Positions 1 through 9,231 of a DNA stretch of 64,000 nt are shown here, one piece after another. The notes below the pieces were generated by a model. It worked only from the letters and a program-made list of their open reading frames with translations, was not told where the DNA came from and did not search any database. Source of the stretch: Brochothrix campestris (GTDB taxonomy: Bacteria > Bacillota > Bacilli > Lactobacillales > Listeriaceae); NCBI RefSeq assembly GCF_046058945.1, contig NZ_CP175511.1, forward strand, positions 806,001 to 870,000, written 5' to 3'. How positions within the stretch are numbered: position 1 is the first letter of the stretch; every line of letters starts with the position of its first letter. Position numbers and translations under genes: made by a program.

Positions 1-276
1 GTGTCGTGGATTGGGGCTGAAACACGGGTTCAGTCTAAATATGAGGTCACCATCGAGATTTATGCCTTTAATCGTGATGGACTACTCAACGATGTCATTC
101 AAACCTTGAACAGCATGCAAACAACGATTAAAGGCGTTAATGCTCGGCTTGACAAGAAAGAGATGGCAGCGCTTGTTGTGAATATCATGATTCGTAACAA
201 GGATGAAATGCAACGCATTATTGATAAACTGAAACAAATTTACGATGTGTACACGGTTAAACGTGTCACGAAATAA
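1..276 (+). CDS. relA: RelA/SpoT (p)ppGpp synthetase, C-terminal end (partial)
   Basis: The window opens inside this gene; the first GTG is just the frame at the edge. The 91 visible residues are the C-terminal ACT domain of the long RelA/SpoT stringent-response enzymes: a beta strand (VTIEIYAFNRDGLLNDV), then the NARLDKKEMAALVVNI stretch typical of the RelA tail. The catalytic domains lie upstream and are not seen. dtd starts 14 bases after the stop with its own AAGGAG, so the two probably share a transcript. relA followed by dtd is the usual Bacillus/Listeria order, which supports the call. Confidence 0.9.
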   Translation: MSWIGAETRVQSKYEVTIEIYAFNRDGLLNDVIQTLNSMQTTIKGVNARLDKKEMAALVVNIMIRNKDEMQRIIDKLKQIYDVYTVKRVTK

Positions 277-290
277 GGAGTTAGATTGCA

Positions 291-737
291 ATGAAAATTA
301 TCATTCAACGCAGCTTACAGGCATCGGTTACGATTGCTAACACAGAAGTGGGTGCGATTGATTATGGCTTCGTTGTGTTGGTCGGATTTGGTGAGGATGA
401 CACAACGGCAGACATTGCCTACACGATTAATAAAATGATTCACCTACGCATTTTTGAAGACGAGGATGGGAAGATGAATCGCTCACTGTTAGATGTGGGT
501 GGCCAAGTATTATCCATCTCTCAATTCACGCTCTTTGCAAACACGAAAAAGGGGCGACGGCCGAGCTTTACCGCTGCGGCAGCGCCTGAAAAGGCAAACG
601 CTTTATATGAAGCGTTCAATCTCGCATTGCGAACTGCCGGAATAACGGTAGCAACTGGTCAATTTGGAGCGGATATGCAAGTGTCATTGACGAATGATGG
701 TCCTGTGACAATTACGATTGATTCTAAAAAACCATAG
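291..737 (+). CDS. dtd: D-aminoacyl-tRNA deacylase
   Basis: Removes D-amino acids (for example D-Tyr) and Gly mischarged on tRNA, a cytosolic proofreading step. The 148-residue length is exactly that of the family. Both hallmark motifs are present: SQFTL at residues 77-81, followed by GRRPSF at 88-93, and the Gly-cisPro motif NDGPVT at 135-140, which form the active site across the dimer. The start ATG has an AAGGAG at a good distance. It lies directly behind relA, as in other Bacillales. No anomaly is seen. Confidence 0.97.
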   Translation: MKIIIQRSLQASVTIANTEVGAIDYGFVVLVGFGEDDTTADIAYTINKMIHLRIFEDEDGKMNRSLLDVGGQVLSISQFTLFANTKKGRRPSFTAAAAPEKANALYEAFNLALRTAGITVATGQFGADMQVSLTNDGPVTITIDSKKP

Positions 738-759
738 TACGTGATGAGAGGAGAAGCAA

Positions 760-921
760 ATGAACCTTTTTTTACTTGTCTATAAACTCATAATTACTGC
801 TTTCGGTCTCACACTCATGATGCTGTATCCTGGGAAAAAAGCGACGTTGGTGTTTATCATGATAGTCGTGTGCTATTTTGCGATTGAAACGTATTACCGT
901 CACTCCAAGAAAAAAACGTAG
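760..921 (+). CDS. small two-helix membrane protein, unknown function
   Basis: A 53-codon ORF (MNLFLLVYKLIITAFG... ending YRHSKKKT) with a strong GAGGAG site 7-8 bases before its ATG. Two hydrophobic segments, at about residues 3-22 and 28-45, are joined by a short YPGKK loop and followed by a basic tail, as expected for a small inner-membrane hairpin protein with a cytosolic C-terminus. It follows dtd by 22 bases and precedes a terminator, so it is probably the last gene of the relA-dtd transcript. I do not recognise the family. The good RBS and clean hydrophobic pattern make it likely real. Confidence 0.6.
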   Translation: MNLFLLVYKLIITAFGLTLMMLYPGKKATLVFIMIVVCYFAIETYYRHSKKKT

Positions 922-942
922 CATGCGTTAACACGATACCAT

Positions 943-989
943 AAAAAAAGCTAATTCTTATCGAATTCTCGATAAGAATTAGCTTTTTT
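943..989. terminator. bidirectional intrinsic terminator
   Basis: A near-perfect inverted repeat (AAAAAGCTAATTCTTATCGA and its complement) around a short loop, A-rich on the left and T-rich on the right. It can end the relA-dtd transcript from the left and the amidase transcript from the right. It overlaps the amidase stop codon. Confidence 0.9.
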
Positions 990-2277
990 AGTTGGCGTAA
1001 TAATTAATTAAGCCATTTGTAACTGCCTGTGCGACTTTTTGACGGTAATCATCAGTGTCAATGGTTGTTTCATCGTAGCCATTGTTAATGTAACCAAGTT
1101 CTAACAGCAACGCTGGTGCGGTATTTTCACGCAGTACTTGAAAGTCACCATATTTAATACCATGGTTTTCTAATGGCATGCTCGTTTCTAATTGCGTATT
1201 CAGCGTTGTGGCAAAGTCTTGATCGTTATCGTTGTAATAGTAAGTTGAAGTACCAGAAGCAGTGTTTGGTTCTTCAGTTGAGTCAAAGTGGATGCTGAGA
1301 AAGGCATCAGCCCCATGTTTGTTTGTGCTGTTGGCTCGCGTTGCCAATCCAATATAGCTATCGTCGGTTCGAGTCATGATGACTTTAGCACCGGTCGTTT
1401 CGATTTGAGCCTTGATGGCAGCGGCTGTTTTTAAAGCAATTGTTTTTTCATACGTGCCATTATTGCCAATGGCACCGGTATCGTTACCACCATGTCCGGG
1501 GTCTAACACAATTGTTGCCTCAGATAATGAGGTAACAGTTGGTGTAGCTGCCTGCTCGTTTTCACCGACAGTAACGACCCAGTTAGCAACATAGCCAGTT
1601 GTACCAGCGGTTGTTTTGACCTCATACCAACTGTCTTTTGAATCGATGATGTCATAAGTTGTCCCTGGTTGCGCCGTTTCGAGTAAATTGCCACTGATTG
1701 AGGCCTCATCGCGAATATTCGTATTGGCTTCACGGATGGTTAGTTTTTGTAAGGCGGTTGTGTCATCGGTTGAAGCCCCTTCAACCTTAATGAAATCTGA
1801 TTTAATCCAACCGGTTATTTTATCGTAGGTCACCTGTGTCCAGCCGTTTTGTGAGCTAACAACCGTGACTGTTTTATTTTTGTTGACCGTATCGAGTACA
1901 GTCGCGTTAATGTCGGCATTTGCTCGGACATTTGCTAAAGTCGCGACTACTTTACCGTTGGAGTTACTTGCGGCCGATACATCAACATTTTCAACGAGCC
2001 AACTGGCCACCCACCCAATCTCGCCACTCGTCAAAGTCACTTTATACCATTTATTTTCTTCTGCAATCACCTTAAGGCGATCATTTTTACGTGATTGTGA
2101 AATAATATCATACGAAAGTCCAGGACCATTGCGGACGTTTAATACTTCTGCCGTTACTTTGACAGAATTCGCTTGTGTTAAAGCGTAGGTTGAAACAATC
2201 GCACTTGCTATTAATAGGATGGATAAGAGTGAAATGAACATTAATTTTTTTTTGCTCGGACGTTTAGTTACGGTCAT
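988..2277 (-). CDS. secreted N-acetylmuramoyl-L-alanine amidase with three SH3b domains
   Basis: A 429-residue exported wall hydrolase. The N-terminus has a basic stretch (KRPSKKK) and a hydrophobic helix at about 12-33, serving as signal or anchor. Three bacterial SH3 domains follow at about 38-97, 107-167 and 178-238, each with the VRNGPG/VRANAD/IRDEAS-type start and GW-V end; they bind peptidoglycan. The Amidase_3 domain covers about 255-428 and shows the zinc ligands: His in DPGHGG, Glu in TYEKT and His in LSIHFDS. The catalytic Glu is in LLELGY. Similar proteins sit beside relA-dtd in Listeria and resemble B. subtilis YrvJ. Likely role: cleaving the glycan-peptide bond during wall turnover. 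Confidence 0.92.
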   Translation of the reverse strand: MTVTKRPSKKKLMFISLLSILLIASAIVSTYALTQANSVKVTAEVLNVRNGPGLSYDIISQSRKNDRLKVIAEENKWYKVTLTSGEIGWVASWLVENVDVSAASNSNGKVVATLANVRANADINATVLDTVNKNKTVTVVSSQNGWTQVTYDKITGWIKSDFIKVEGASTDDTTALQKLTIREANTNIRDEASISGNLLETAQPGTTYDIIDSKDSWYEVKTTAGTTGYVANWVVTVGENEQAATPTVTSLSEATIVLDPGHGGNDTGAIGNNGTYEKTIALKTAAAIKAQIETTGAKVIMTRTDDSYIGLATRANSTNKHGADAFLSIHFDSTEEPNTASGTSTYYYNDNDQDFATTLNTQLETSMPLENHGIKYGDFQVLRENTAPALLLELGYINNGYDETTIDTDDYRQKVAQAVTNGLINYYAN

Positions 2278-2540
2278 TGAGACACTTCCATTCTGTGATT
2301 AATGTAAACTGTTTAAAAAAAGAATAATTGCATAGTAATGCTTTAATTTTAGCATAGTTTAGTGTCTATCAATAGTAATAGTCCTTTGATTTTAATGATT
2401 TTTTTTAGTGATAATCGTAAAAACAGATAATAGGAAAGATATGAAAAAAACGTGAGAGACAGAATAGTCAGAAAAGAGTGAATTTTAGAACATTTCAAAA
2501 CGAAAGCAAAACGCACGCCTTTCACTATGAAAGCGCATAC
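2278..2540. other. intergenic region between divergent genes
   Basis: AT-rich spacer between the amidase (leftward) and the bcd-bkd operon (rightward). A minus-strand open frame here has no credible start or family resemblance and I treat it as chance. A stretch resembling a degraded CodY box near 2480-2500 does not match well enough to call. Confidence 0.4.
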
Positions 2541-2660
2541 ATTGTTTGTATAATGAGTGGTGAGGGAAGCGAATATGTCAAAAAAGTGTCGACAGCACAT
2601 CACGTTCCGGCCACTCTCCCTTAGATGAAACGACACTGGAGCGATGAACCTTGAGGAGGA
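2541..2660 (+). promoter_or_regulatory. promoter and leader of the bcd-bkd operon
   Basis: TATAAT at 2549-2554 is preceded directly by TG. No good -35 is visible 17 bases upstream, so this probably relies on the -10 region and an activator. The roughly 100-base leader contains an inverted repeat: AGTGTCG at 2585-2591 pairs with CGACACT at 2631-2637, just upstream of the GAGGAGG ribosome site of bcd. I see no sigma-54 -24/-12 element, unlike the B. subtilis bkd operon. Confidence 0.5.
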
Positions 2661-2666
2661 ATTAAT

Positions 2667-3764
2667 ATGTTATTTGAGACGATGGTACAAGATGGGTATG
2701 AACAAGTGGTGTTTTGCCACGATAAAGCGTCAGGTTTAAAAGCGATTATCGCGATTCATGATACGACACTTGGACCTGCGTTAGGAGGCTGTCGGATGTG
2801 GCCCTATGCGACTGAAGAAGAAGCGTTGCATGACGTCTTGCGTTTATCGCGCGGCATGACCTATAAAAATGCTGCTGCCGGTCTAAATATTGGTGGTGGA
2901 AAAACCGTCATTATCGGTGATCCACGTACCGATAAAAGTGAAACACTGTTCAGAGCCTTAGGTCGCTATGTTGAAAGTCTCAATGGCCGTTATATTATTG
3001 CTGAAGATGTCGGCACAACGGAAGATGACATGAACTTCATCTACAATGAAACGAATTATGTGACAGGCAGTACCGCGGGGGCTGGATCCTCAGGTAATCC
3101 GAGTCCTAAAACGGCTTTGGGAATATACTATGCGATGAAACGAACCGCCAAAGAAGTATTTGGTAGCGACTCGTTGGCTGATAAAAAAGTCAGTGTGCAA
3201 GGTGTCGGTAATGTGTCTTATACCTTATGTGAATTACTGCATGCCGAAGGAGCAAAACTGATCGTGACTGATATTAATGAGGTGGCTGTTGCACGTGCTG
3301 TCACAAATTTAAATGCTACAGCAGTTGGCATCGATGAGATTTATGACGTGGATGCTGATATTTTTGCACCCTGTGCCCTTGGGGCGATTTTAAATGATGA
3401 TACGATTCAACGCCTGCGTGTTAAAGCAATTTGTGGTAGTGCTAACAATCAGTTGATGGATCTCGAAAAACATGGTCAAATGTTGGAAGCACGTGGTATT
3501 TTGTATGCGCCTGACTACATTGTTAACTCAGGTGGTGTGATTAACGTTGCGGATGAATTGAGTGGCTATAATGAAGCACGTGCAATAAAGCAGGTAAAAG
3601 AAATTTACAATCAAATTGGTAAAGTGTTTGAGATTGCCAAAACAAAAAACATTATACCCGCGATAGCAGCGGATGAATTAGCAGAGCAACGGATTGCACA
3701 AGTTAAGGCGATGCGGAGCAACTTTTTGCAAACGGAACACTCGTCAATTAGTCGTAAGTCTTAA
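2667..3764 (+). CDS. bcd: leucine dehydrogenase (branched-chain amino acid dehydrogenase)
   Basis: NAD-dependent oxidative deamination of Leu, Ile and Val to 2-oxo acids, the entry step to the bkd complex encoded next. The 365 residues match the Glu/Leu/Phe/Val dehydrogenase family. The catalytic Lys is in NIGGGK (about residue 79), with the substrate-binding Lys in TYKNAA (67). The Rossmann nucleotide motif VQGVGNVS lies near 180. AGGAGG lies just upstream of the ATG. It is the first gene of a tight co-directional cluster. In B. subtilis bcd lies between ptb and buk, so its first position here is a local variant. Confidence 0.95.
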   Translation: MLFETMVQDGYEQVVFCHDKASGLKAIIAIHDTTLGPALGGCRMWPYATEEEALHDVLRLSRGMTYKNAAAGLNIGGGKTVIIGDPRTDKSETLFRALGRYVESLNGRYIIAEDVGTTEDDMNFIYNETNYVTGSTAGAGSSGNPSPKTALGIYYAMKRTAKEVFGSDSLADKKVSVQGVGNVSYTLCELLHAEGAKLIVTDINEVAVARAVTNLNATAVGIDEIYDVDADIFAPCALGAILNDDTIQRLRVKAICGSANNQLMDLEKHGQMLEARGILYAPDYIVNSGGVINVADELSGYNEARAIKQVKEIYNQIGKVFEIAKTKNIIPAIAADELAEQRIAQVKAMRSNFLQTEHSSISRKS

Positions 3765-3832
3765 GCACGTCATCATTAAAGGTAACAGGGGCGTGAACTT
3801 AGATCAAACAAAACAGATAAAGGATGATGACA

Positions 3833-4687
3833 ATGCCGATAACAGTAGCGATTGCTGGTGGCGATCAACGGTTAATTGATGAATTTGTGATACCGATGCA
3901 AGCGAAAGGGCTGTGTCAGTTTATCGTATTTGGCACGAAGCAACAGTTAGAAGCCTCTGCCGCATATGATTATGTGGCGTGTGCCACCGATGCGTTAGCA
4001 GTCACAGGTGCAATTAACGCCGTACAGACGCAAAAAGCGCAAATTATCATGAAAGGAGCCATACACACAAGCACGTTGCTACGGGCCGTTTTACAAAAAG
4101 AAAATCAGCTCCGTACTGAAGGTGTGTTATCGCAGGTGTCCGTGATAACGTTCAAGGATGGCAGCCACCGGTGGGTGCTAAGCGATCCAGGTTTAAATAT
4201 TATGCCAGATGTTAAGACGAAGATTGCGATTACGGCCAATGCGATTGCAGTGGCTCAAACTATTGGCATTAAGGAGCCGCGGGTAGCCGTACTCAGTGCC
4301 GTCGAAGAAGTGAGTACAAAGATGCAGTCGTCAGTCGATGCAAAGGCTGTCGCTGATTATTTTAAAGCGAGTGCTTGTGCAGCGATTGTTGAAGGCCCGT
4401 TGTCGATGGATATTGCCACTGATCCATCATCCGCAGCACAAAAGAAATACACGGGGATGATTCAAGGCGATGCCGACGTGTTAATTGTGCCCAATATTGA
4501 GAGTGGCAATTTAATGTATAAAACAATTACGCGGTTTATTCCTTCCGTTATAAGTGGTGCGATTATGGGGGCAAAGGTGCCAATTATTTTAACCTCACGG
4601 AGCGATTCAATGGCTAGCAAAGAAGCTTCGTTGCAATTAGCATTGCTGAATTGTAAGCAAATGAAGGAGGGATTGACTGATGAGTAA
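3833..4687 (+). CDS. ptb: phosphate butyryltransferase
   Basis: Converts butyryl-CoA and branched acyl-CoA to acyl phosphate, the first step of substrate-level ATP formation with Buk. The protein (about 284 residues) belongs to the phosphotransacetylase family: ITVAIAGGDQ at the start, a central MKGAIHTSTLLRAV segment and the C-terminal DADVLIVPNIESGNLMYKT, a family signature. Three ATGs occur close together (3824, 3827, 3833); I chose 3833 because AAAGG then lies 9 bases upstream. It overlaps buk by 8 bases, suggesting coupled translation. Confidence 0.92.
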   Translation: MPITVAIAGGDQRLIDEFVIPMQAKGLCQFIVFGTKQQLEASAAYDYVACATDALAVTGAINAVQTQKAQIIMKGAIHTSTLLRAVLQKENQLRTEGVLSQVSVITFKDGSHRWVLSDPGLNIMPDVKTKIAITANAIAVAQTIGIKEPRVAVLSAVEEVSTKMQSSVDAKAVADYFKASACAAIVEGPLSMDIATDPSSAAQKKYTGMIQGDADVLIVPNIESGNLMYKTITRFIPSVISGAIMGAKVPIILTSRSDSMASKEASLQLALLNCKQMKEGLTDE

Positions 4688-5765
4688 CGTGATTCTAACA
4701 ATCAATCCGGGTTCAACCTCAACTAAAATGGCGGTCTATCGTGGAGTAACCTGTCTGTTTCAACATACAGGCAGTCACCCGACCACTGAGTTGAAAACGT
4801 TTCCGTCAATTATTGCGCAGTACGACTACCGTACGAACTTTATTAAAACAAAATTAGCGGAAGAAAACCTCGTACTGTCAGATTTGGATGCTGTCGTCGG
4901 TCGTGGGGGCTTATTGGCTCCAATGGCGAGCGGTACGTATACGATTAACGAGCAAATGCTCGCGGATTTACGAACCGCAACATACGGTGAACATGCCTCA
5001 AACTTAGGTGCGTTAATGGCTCACCGTATTAGCGAATTGCATAGTATTCCTGCTTTCATCGTTGATCCGGTCGTCGTCGATGAACTGCAACCAATTGCCC
5101 GAATATCAGGTCATGCGCGCATCGAACGTAAGAGTATTTTTCATGCGCTCAACCATAAGGCAGCGGGACGAAAAGTTGCCAAACGAATCGGTGTCGCTTA
5201 CGAACAAAAAAACTGGGTGATTGCCCACTTAGGTGGTGGTATCTCAGTCGGTGCCCATCGTAATGGCCGAGTGATTGATGTTAATAATGCCCTTGATGGT
5301 GATGGGCCCTTCAGTCCTGAACGTTCAGGTGGTTTACCGATGATGCAAACTGTTGCCTTGGCGGATGAACTGTCGTCTGCCGCCTTTTACCGTCAACTGG
5401 TCGGTCAAGGCGGTGTGGTGTCGTATTTAGGCACGAATGATCTACGGGTCGTTGAACAACGAGTAATTGCCGGAGAAATGGCCGCTAACGTCGTCTTTGA
5501 AGCAATGGCCTATCAAGTAAGCAAAGAAATTGGTGCCTGCGCGGTTGTACTTGATGGTGAGGTCGATGGTGTGATCCTAACGGGGGGATTAGCAAACAGT
5601 GCCCTCTTTACGGCGATGATTTCTAAAAAATGCCAGTGGCTAGCACCGATTTACATCGAACCAGGTGAGGATGAACTCGAAGCATTGAATGAAGGAGCTC
5701 AGCGCGTGTTAAATGGTGATGAGCAAGCTAAAACATACGAAGGAGGCAGGTTAGATGGCGAATGA
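4680..5765 (+). CDS. buk: butyrate kinase (branched-chain acid kinase)
   Basis: Acyl phosphate plus ADP gives acid plus ATP; with Ptb it can also run in reverse to activate branched acids. The 361 residues carry the acetokinase-family N-terminal motif INPGSTSTK, the central GRGG and HLGGGISVGAH phosphate-binding loops, and the ILTGGLA segment near the C-terminus. It starts inside the end of ptb and overlaps lpdV by 11 bases, so the three are translationally linked. Confidence 0.95.
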   Translation: MSNVILTINPGSTSTKMAVYRGVTCLFQHTGSHPTTELKTFPSIIAQYDYRTNFIKTKLAEENLVLSDLDAVVGRGGLLAPMASGTYTINEQMLADLRTATYGEHASNLGALMAHRISELHSIPAFIVDPVVVDELQPIARISGHARIERKSIFHALNHKAAGRKVAKRIGVAYEQKNWVIAHLGGGISVGAHRNGRVIDVNNALDGDGPFSPERSGGLPMMQTVALADELSSAAFYRQLVGQGGVVSYLGTNDLRVVEQRVIAGEMAANVVFEAMAYQVSKEIGACAVVLDGEVDGVILTGGLANSALFTAMISKKCQWLAPIYIEPGEDELEALNEGAQRVLNGDEQAKTYEGGRLDGE

Positions 5766-7188
5766 ATATGATGTGGTTGTGTTAGGTGGTGGAACAGGCG
5801 GTTATGTCGCAGCGCTTGAAGCGGCTAAAAAGGGACAAACTGTTGCGTTAGTCGAGCAAGCTAAACTCGGTGGCACGTGTTTGCACCGCGGCTGTATTCC
5901 AACAAAGGCATTATTGCGCTCAGCAGAAGTATTGGCAACCGTGCAACAAGCCGCACAGTTTGGGGTTAATGCTGTTGGTTTAGCAGCAGCAGCGATCGAT
6001 TTTAAACAAGTGCAAACACGCAAGCAAGCGGTGATTGACCAACTTGAGGCCGGGATTGTCTATTTAATCAAAAAAGGTAAGATTGATCTTTTTACTGGCA
6101 CAGGTGCGATTTTAGGGCCGTCGATTTTTTCGCCGACGGCTGGGACAATTTCAGTCGTCTATGATTCAGACAAGGAGCCAGAGATGATTGTACCGAAGCA
6201 ACTCATTATTGCAACCGGTTCATCACCCGCATCATTGCCGGGTTTAACCTGTGACGAACAACAGGTACTCAGTTCTGATGGTATGTTGCAACTCGAGTCC
6301 TTACCCGAGTCGATTTTGATTGTTGGTGGTGGCGTGATTGGGGTTGAATGGGCCTCGATGTTGGCCGATTTCGGAGTACAGGTGACAGTGCTAGAATACG
6401 CGGATCATCTAGTTCCGACTGAAGATGCTGATATTGCCAAAGCTTTAACCCGAACTTTCAAGAAACGGGGCATCAAATGCGTGACCAAGGCGGCCGTTCT
6501 GGCAGAAACGTTAGAGACTACCGCTGACGGGGTCAGTATTACAGCCACGGTTAAAGGCAAAGACGTGACCTACACAGCGGCCAAGATGATGGTTGCAGTC
6601 GGTCGAAAACCGAATACGACAACGATTGGGTTGCAAAACACTAAAATTAAAACGACCCGCGATTACATTGACGTAAATGACCATTATCAAACGGCAGAAC
6701 CGCATATTTTTGCAATTGGTGACTGTATCAATACGCTACAGCTAGCCCATGTGGCAATGCATGAAGGCTTACAAGCGGTGAATTATATTGTTGATGGACA
6801 AGCGACTGCGATAAATTATGAACAGGTGCCACGTTGTATTTATACCGCTCCTGAGATTGCCAGTGTCGGTATTAGCGAAGCTGAGGCAAAAGTACGTGGC
6901 TATGAGGTGAAGGTCGGTAAATTTGACTTCAAGGGCAACGGTAAGGCGCTCGTCTATGGTGAGGCCGACGGTTTTGTTAAAGTCATCGCGGATCAAGCAA
7001 CAAACGATTTGTTGGGCGTAGCGATGATAGGACCACATGCGACCGATTTAATTAGTGAAGCAGGTTTAGCACAGGTGCTCGATGCAACTGCCTGGGAAAT
7101 TGGCACGACGATTCATCCACACCCAACCTTATCTGAAGCATTGGCTGAAGCAGCGCTCGCTGTCGATGGCAATGCCATCCATGCCTAA
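5755..7188 (+). CDS. lpdV: dihydrolipoyl dehydrogenase, E3 of branched-chain 2-oxoacid dehydrogenase
   Basis: FAD-dependent reoxidation of the E2 lipoamide, passing electrons to NAD. Seen in the 477 residues: an N-terminal FAD-binding GGGTGG, the redox-active disulfide in GGTCLHRGC (about 39-47), an NAD-binding VGGGVIGVEWASML in the middle, the second FAD motif AIGDC, and the C-terminal HPHPTLSEA with the catalytic His-Glu pair. Its position between buk and bkdAA assigns it to this complex rather than to pyruvate dehydrogenase. Confidence 0.96.
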   Translation: MANEYDVVVLGGGTGGYVAALEAAKKGQTVALVEQAKLGGTCLHRGCIPTKALLRSAEVLATVQQAAQFGVNAVGLAAAAIDFKQVQTRKQAVIDQLEAGIVYLIKKGKIDLFTGTGAILGPSIFSPTAGTISVVYDSDKEPEMIVPKQLIIATGSSPASLPGLTCDEQQVLSSDGMLQLESLPESILIVGGGVIGVEWASMLADFGVQVTVLEYADHLVPTEDADIAKALTRTFKKRGIKCVTKAAVLAETLETTADGVSITATVKGKDVTYTAAKMMVAVGRKPNTTTIGLQNTKIKTTRDYIDVNDHYQTAEPHIFAIGDCINTLQLAHVAMHEGLQAVNYIVDGQATAINYEQVPRCIYTAPEIASVGISEAEAKVRGYEVKVGKFDFKGNGKALVYGEADGFVKVIADQATNDLLGVAMIGPHATDLISEAGLAQVLDATAWEIGTTIHPHPTLSEALAEAALAVDGNAIHA

Positions 7189-7200
7189 AGGAGGAAGCTG

Positions 7201-8223
7201 ATGTTAAAAACTGCACGCAAGACGACGGCATTAAGTGAAATGGGGGTCTCACGTGACACACTTCACGAAATGTATGAACTGATGTTAATGGCAAGGCGCT
7301 TAGATGAGCGCATTTGGTTGCTTAATCGTTCCGGCAAATTACCATTTAATATTTCGGGTCAAGGTCAAGAGGGGGCGCAAATTGCGTCTGCCTTTGCCTT
7401 TGATCGTCAGATTGATTATACATTGCCCTATTACCGTGATTTAGCGGTCGTACTCGCCTTTGGTATGACGGCGCAAGAGGTGTTACTATCCGCCTTTGGT
7501 AAAGCCGAAGATCCAAACTCAGGTGGGCGACAAATGCCTGCACATTATGGGCATAAGGCACACCGCATCGTTTCGCAAAGTTCACCAGTAACAACACAAT
7601 TTCCGCATGCAGCCGGAATTGCGTTAGCTGCCAAAATGTCAAATGACCCGATTGTGGCCTACACCTCGTGTGGCGAAGGCTCCTCAAACCAGGGTGATTT
7701 TCATGAGGGGATAAATTTTGCAAGTGTGCATGCCTTGCCGGTGGTATTTGTGATTGAAAACAATCAGTACGCGATTTCTGTGCCACAAGAATTACAGTAT
7801 AAGGCCGCACAACTGTCTGATCGTGCGATTGGTTATGGTATTCCTGGTGAAACAGTTGATGGCAATGATTTTGCTGCTGTTTATTTAGCATTTCAACGGG
7901 CAGTGACACGGGCGCGAGCAGGTGAGGGGCCTACGTTGATAGAAACAGTCACCTACCGCTTCACCCCACATTCATCGGATGATGATGACCGTTCGTATCG
8001 GAGCCGTGAAGAAGTCGATGCTGCCCGTCTCGATGATCCATTAGCCCTTTTTGAGGCACAGTTGCTCGATGAAGGTCATAGTGATGCGGATACTTTAGCT
8101 GCCATTGCTGAGCGTGTGCGCTTGGAAATTCAAGCGGCAACGACGTATGCCGAAGAAGCCGCTGCGCCACAAATAGAAACACTTGGTTTACATGTTTACG
8201 ATGAATCACAGGGAGGCGATTAA
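7201..8223 (+). CDS. bkdAA: branched-chain 2-oxoacid dehydrogenase E1 alpha
   Basis: Thiamine-diphosphate-dependent decarboxylation of 2-oxoisovalerate and its relatives, as an alpha2-beta2 tetramer with BkdAB. The 340-residue protein has the GQGQEGAQ segment, the TPP-binding motif running from GEGSSNQGDFHEG to ENNQYAIS, and the YRFTPHSSDDD loop conserved in E1 alpha chains. The motif has GEGS where GDGS is usual, a conservative change. GGAGG lies upstream of the ATG and the next gene starts at the base after the stop. Confidence 0.95.
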   Translation: MLKTARKTTALSEMGVSRDTLHEMYELMLMARRLDERIWLLNRSGKLPFNISGQGQEGAQIASAFAFDRQIDYTLPYYRDLAVVLAFGMTAQEVLLSAFGKAEDPNSGGRQMPAHYGHKAHRIVSQSSPVTTQFPHAAGIALAAKMSNDPIVAYTSCGEGSSNQGDFHEGINFASVHALPVVFVIENNQYAISVPQELQYKAAQLSDRAIGYGIPGETVDGNDFAAVYLAFQRAVTRARAGEGPTLIETVTYRFTPHSSDDDDRSYRSREEVDAARLDDPLALFEAQLLDEGHSDADTLAAIAERVRLEIQAATTYAEEAAAPQIETLGLHVYDESQGGD

Positions 8224-9207
8224 ATGGCGGTTTTATCATATATCGAAGCGATTACGCTAGCAATGGATGAAGAAATGGCACGCGATGAGAATGTGTTTGT
8301 TATTGGTGAAGATGTCGGTCTAAAAGGCGGTGTGTTTAAGGCAACTGAAGGTTTGTATGCCCGTTATGGGGCGGAACGGGTCATCGATACGCCGTTGGCA
8401 GAATCGGCCATTGCCGGTGTAGGTATCGGCGCAGCGCTCTATGGCAAACGACCGGTGGCCGAGATGCAGTTTGCCGATTTTATTATGCCAGCCATCAATC
8501 AAATTATTTCAGAAGCGGCCCGTATGCGTTACCGCTCGAATAATGAGTGGACTGTTCCGATGGTTATCCGTGCGCCTTATGGTGGTGGTGTTCATGGCGG
8601 TTTGTATCATTCACAGTCAATTGAAAAAATCTTTATGGGGCAACCAGGATTGAAAATTGTGATGCCATCTTCACCAAGCGATGCTAAAGGGCTACTCAAG
8701 GCAGCGATTCGAGCTAATGATCCCGTTTTGTTTTTAGAGCATAAGCGTGCCTATCGTTTGTTAAAAGAAGAAGTGCCAGCAGGCGAACACTTGGTGCCAA
8801 TTGGTCAAGCCAATGTTGTTCGTGAGGGCACCGATTTAACCGTTATCACATACGGCTTATGTGTGTCGCTAGCCAATGAGGCAGCTAAAACGTTAGCCGA
8901 AGACGGTATCTCAGTTCATCTGCTTGATTTGCGAACGATTTATCCGTTAGATGAAGCGAGTATTATCGCTGCCGCACAAAAAACCGGCAAGGTACTACTC
9001 ATAACCGAAGACAACAAGCAAGGCAGTATTATTGGTGAAGTGGCTGCGATTGTGGCGGAACATTGTCTGTTTGACCTCGATGCTCCGATTGCACGCTTAG
9101 CAGGACCTGATTCACCGGCAATGCCCTTTTCGTCTTCGATTGAGAAAGCCTTTTTAGTGAACGGTGATCAAGTCGAAGCAGCAATGCGCGAATTAGCAAC
9201 CTTTTAA
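8224..9207 (+). CDS. bkdAB: branched-chain 2-oxoacid dehydrogenase E1 beta
   Basis: Beta chain of the E1 decarboxylase, 327 residues, transketolase pyrimidine-binding and C-terminal domains. Recognisable segments are VIGEDVG, DTPLAESAIAGVGIG, MQFADFIMPA, HSQSIE and the C-terminal DLRTIYPLD. It abuts bkdAA with no gap; the GGAGG sits inside the end of bkdAA. Together with BkdAA, BkdB and LpdV it yields isobutyryl-, isovaleryl- and 2-methylbutyryl-CoA, primers for iso/anteiso fatty acids. Confidence 0.96.
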   Translation: MAVLSYIEAITLAMDEEMARDENVFVIGEDVGLKGGVFKATEGLYARYGAERVIDTPLAESAIAGVGIGAALYGKRPVAEMQFADFIMPAINQIISEAARMRYRSNNEWTVPMVIRAPYGGGVHGGLYHSQSIEKIFMGQPGLKIVMPSSPSDAKGLLKAAIRANDPVLFLEHKRAYRLLKEEVPAGEHLVPIGQANVVREGTDLTVITYGLCVSLANEAAKTLAEDGISVHLLDLRTIYPLDEASIIAAAQKTGKVLLITEDNKQGSIIGEVAAIVAEHCLFDLDAPIARLAGPDSPAMPFSSSIEKAFLVNGDQVEAAMRELATF

Positions 9208-9231
9208 TGATAAACATAGGGGAGTGAAAAC

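Noticed and set aside
2480..2500. CodY box upstream of bcd
   Set aside because: The AATTTTAGAACATTT stretch has about five mismatches to the 15-base consensus, too many to claim.
2349..2636. Minus-strand 95-codon ORF
   Set aside because: Lies over the bcd promoter and leader, with no RBS and no family resemblance.
7346..7909. Long minus-strand ORF of 187 codons inside bkdAA
   Set aside because: Opposite-strand shadow of a clear E1 alpha gene; its composition (many His, Gln, Arg) is typical of a shadow frame.
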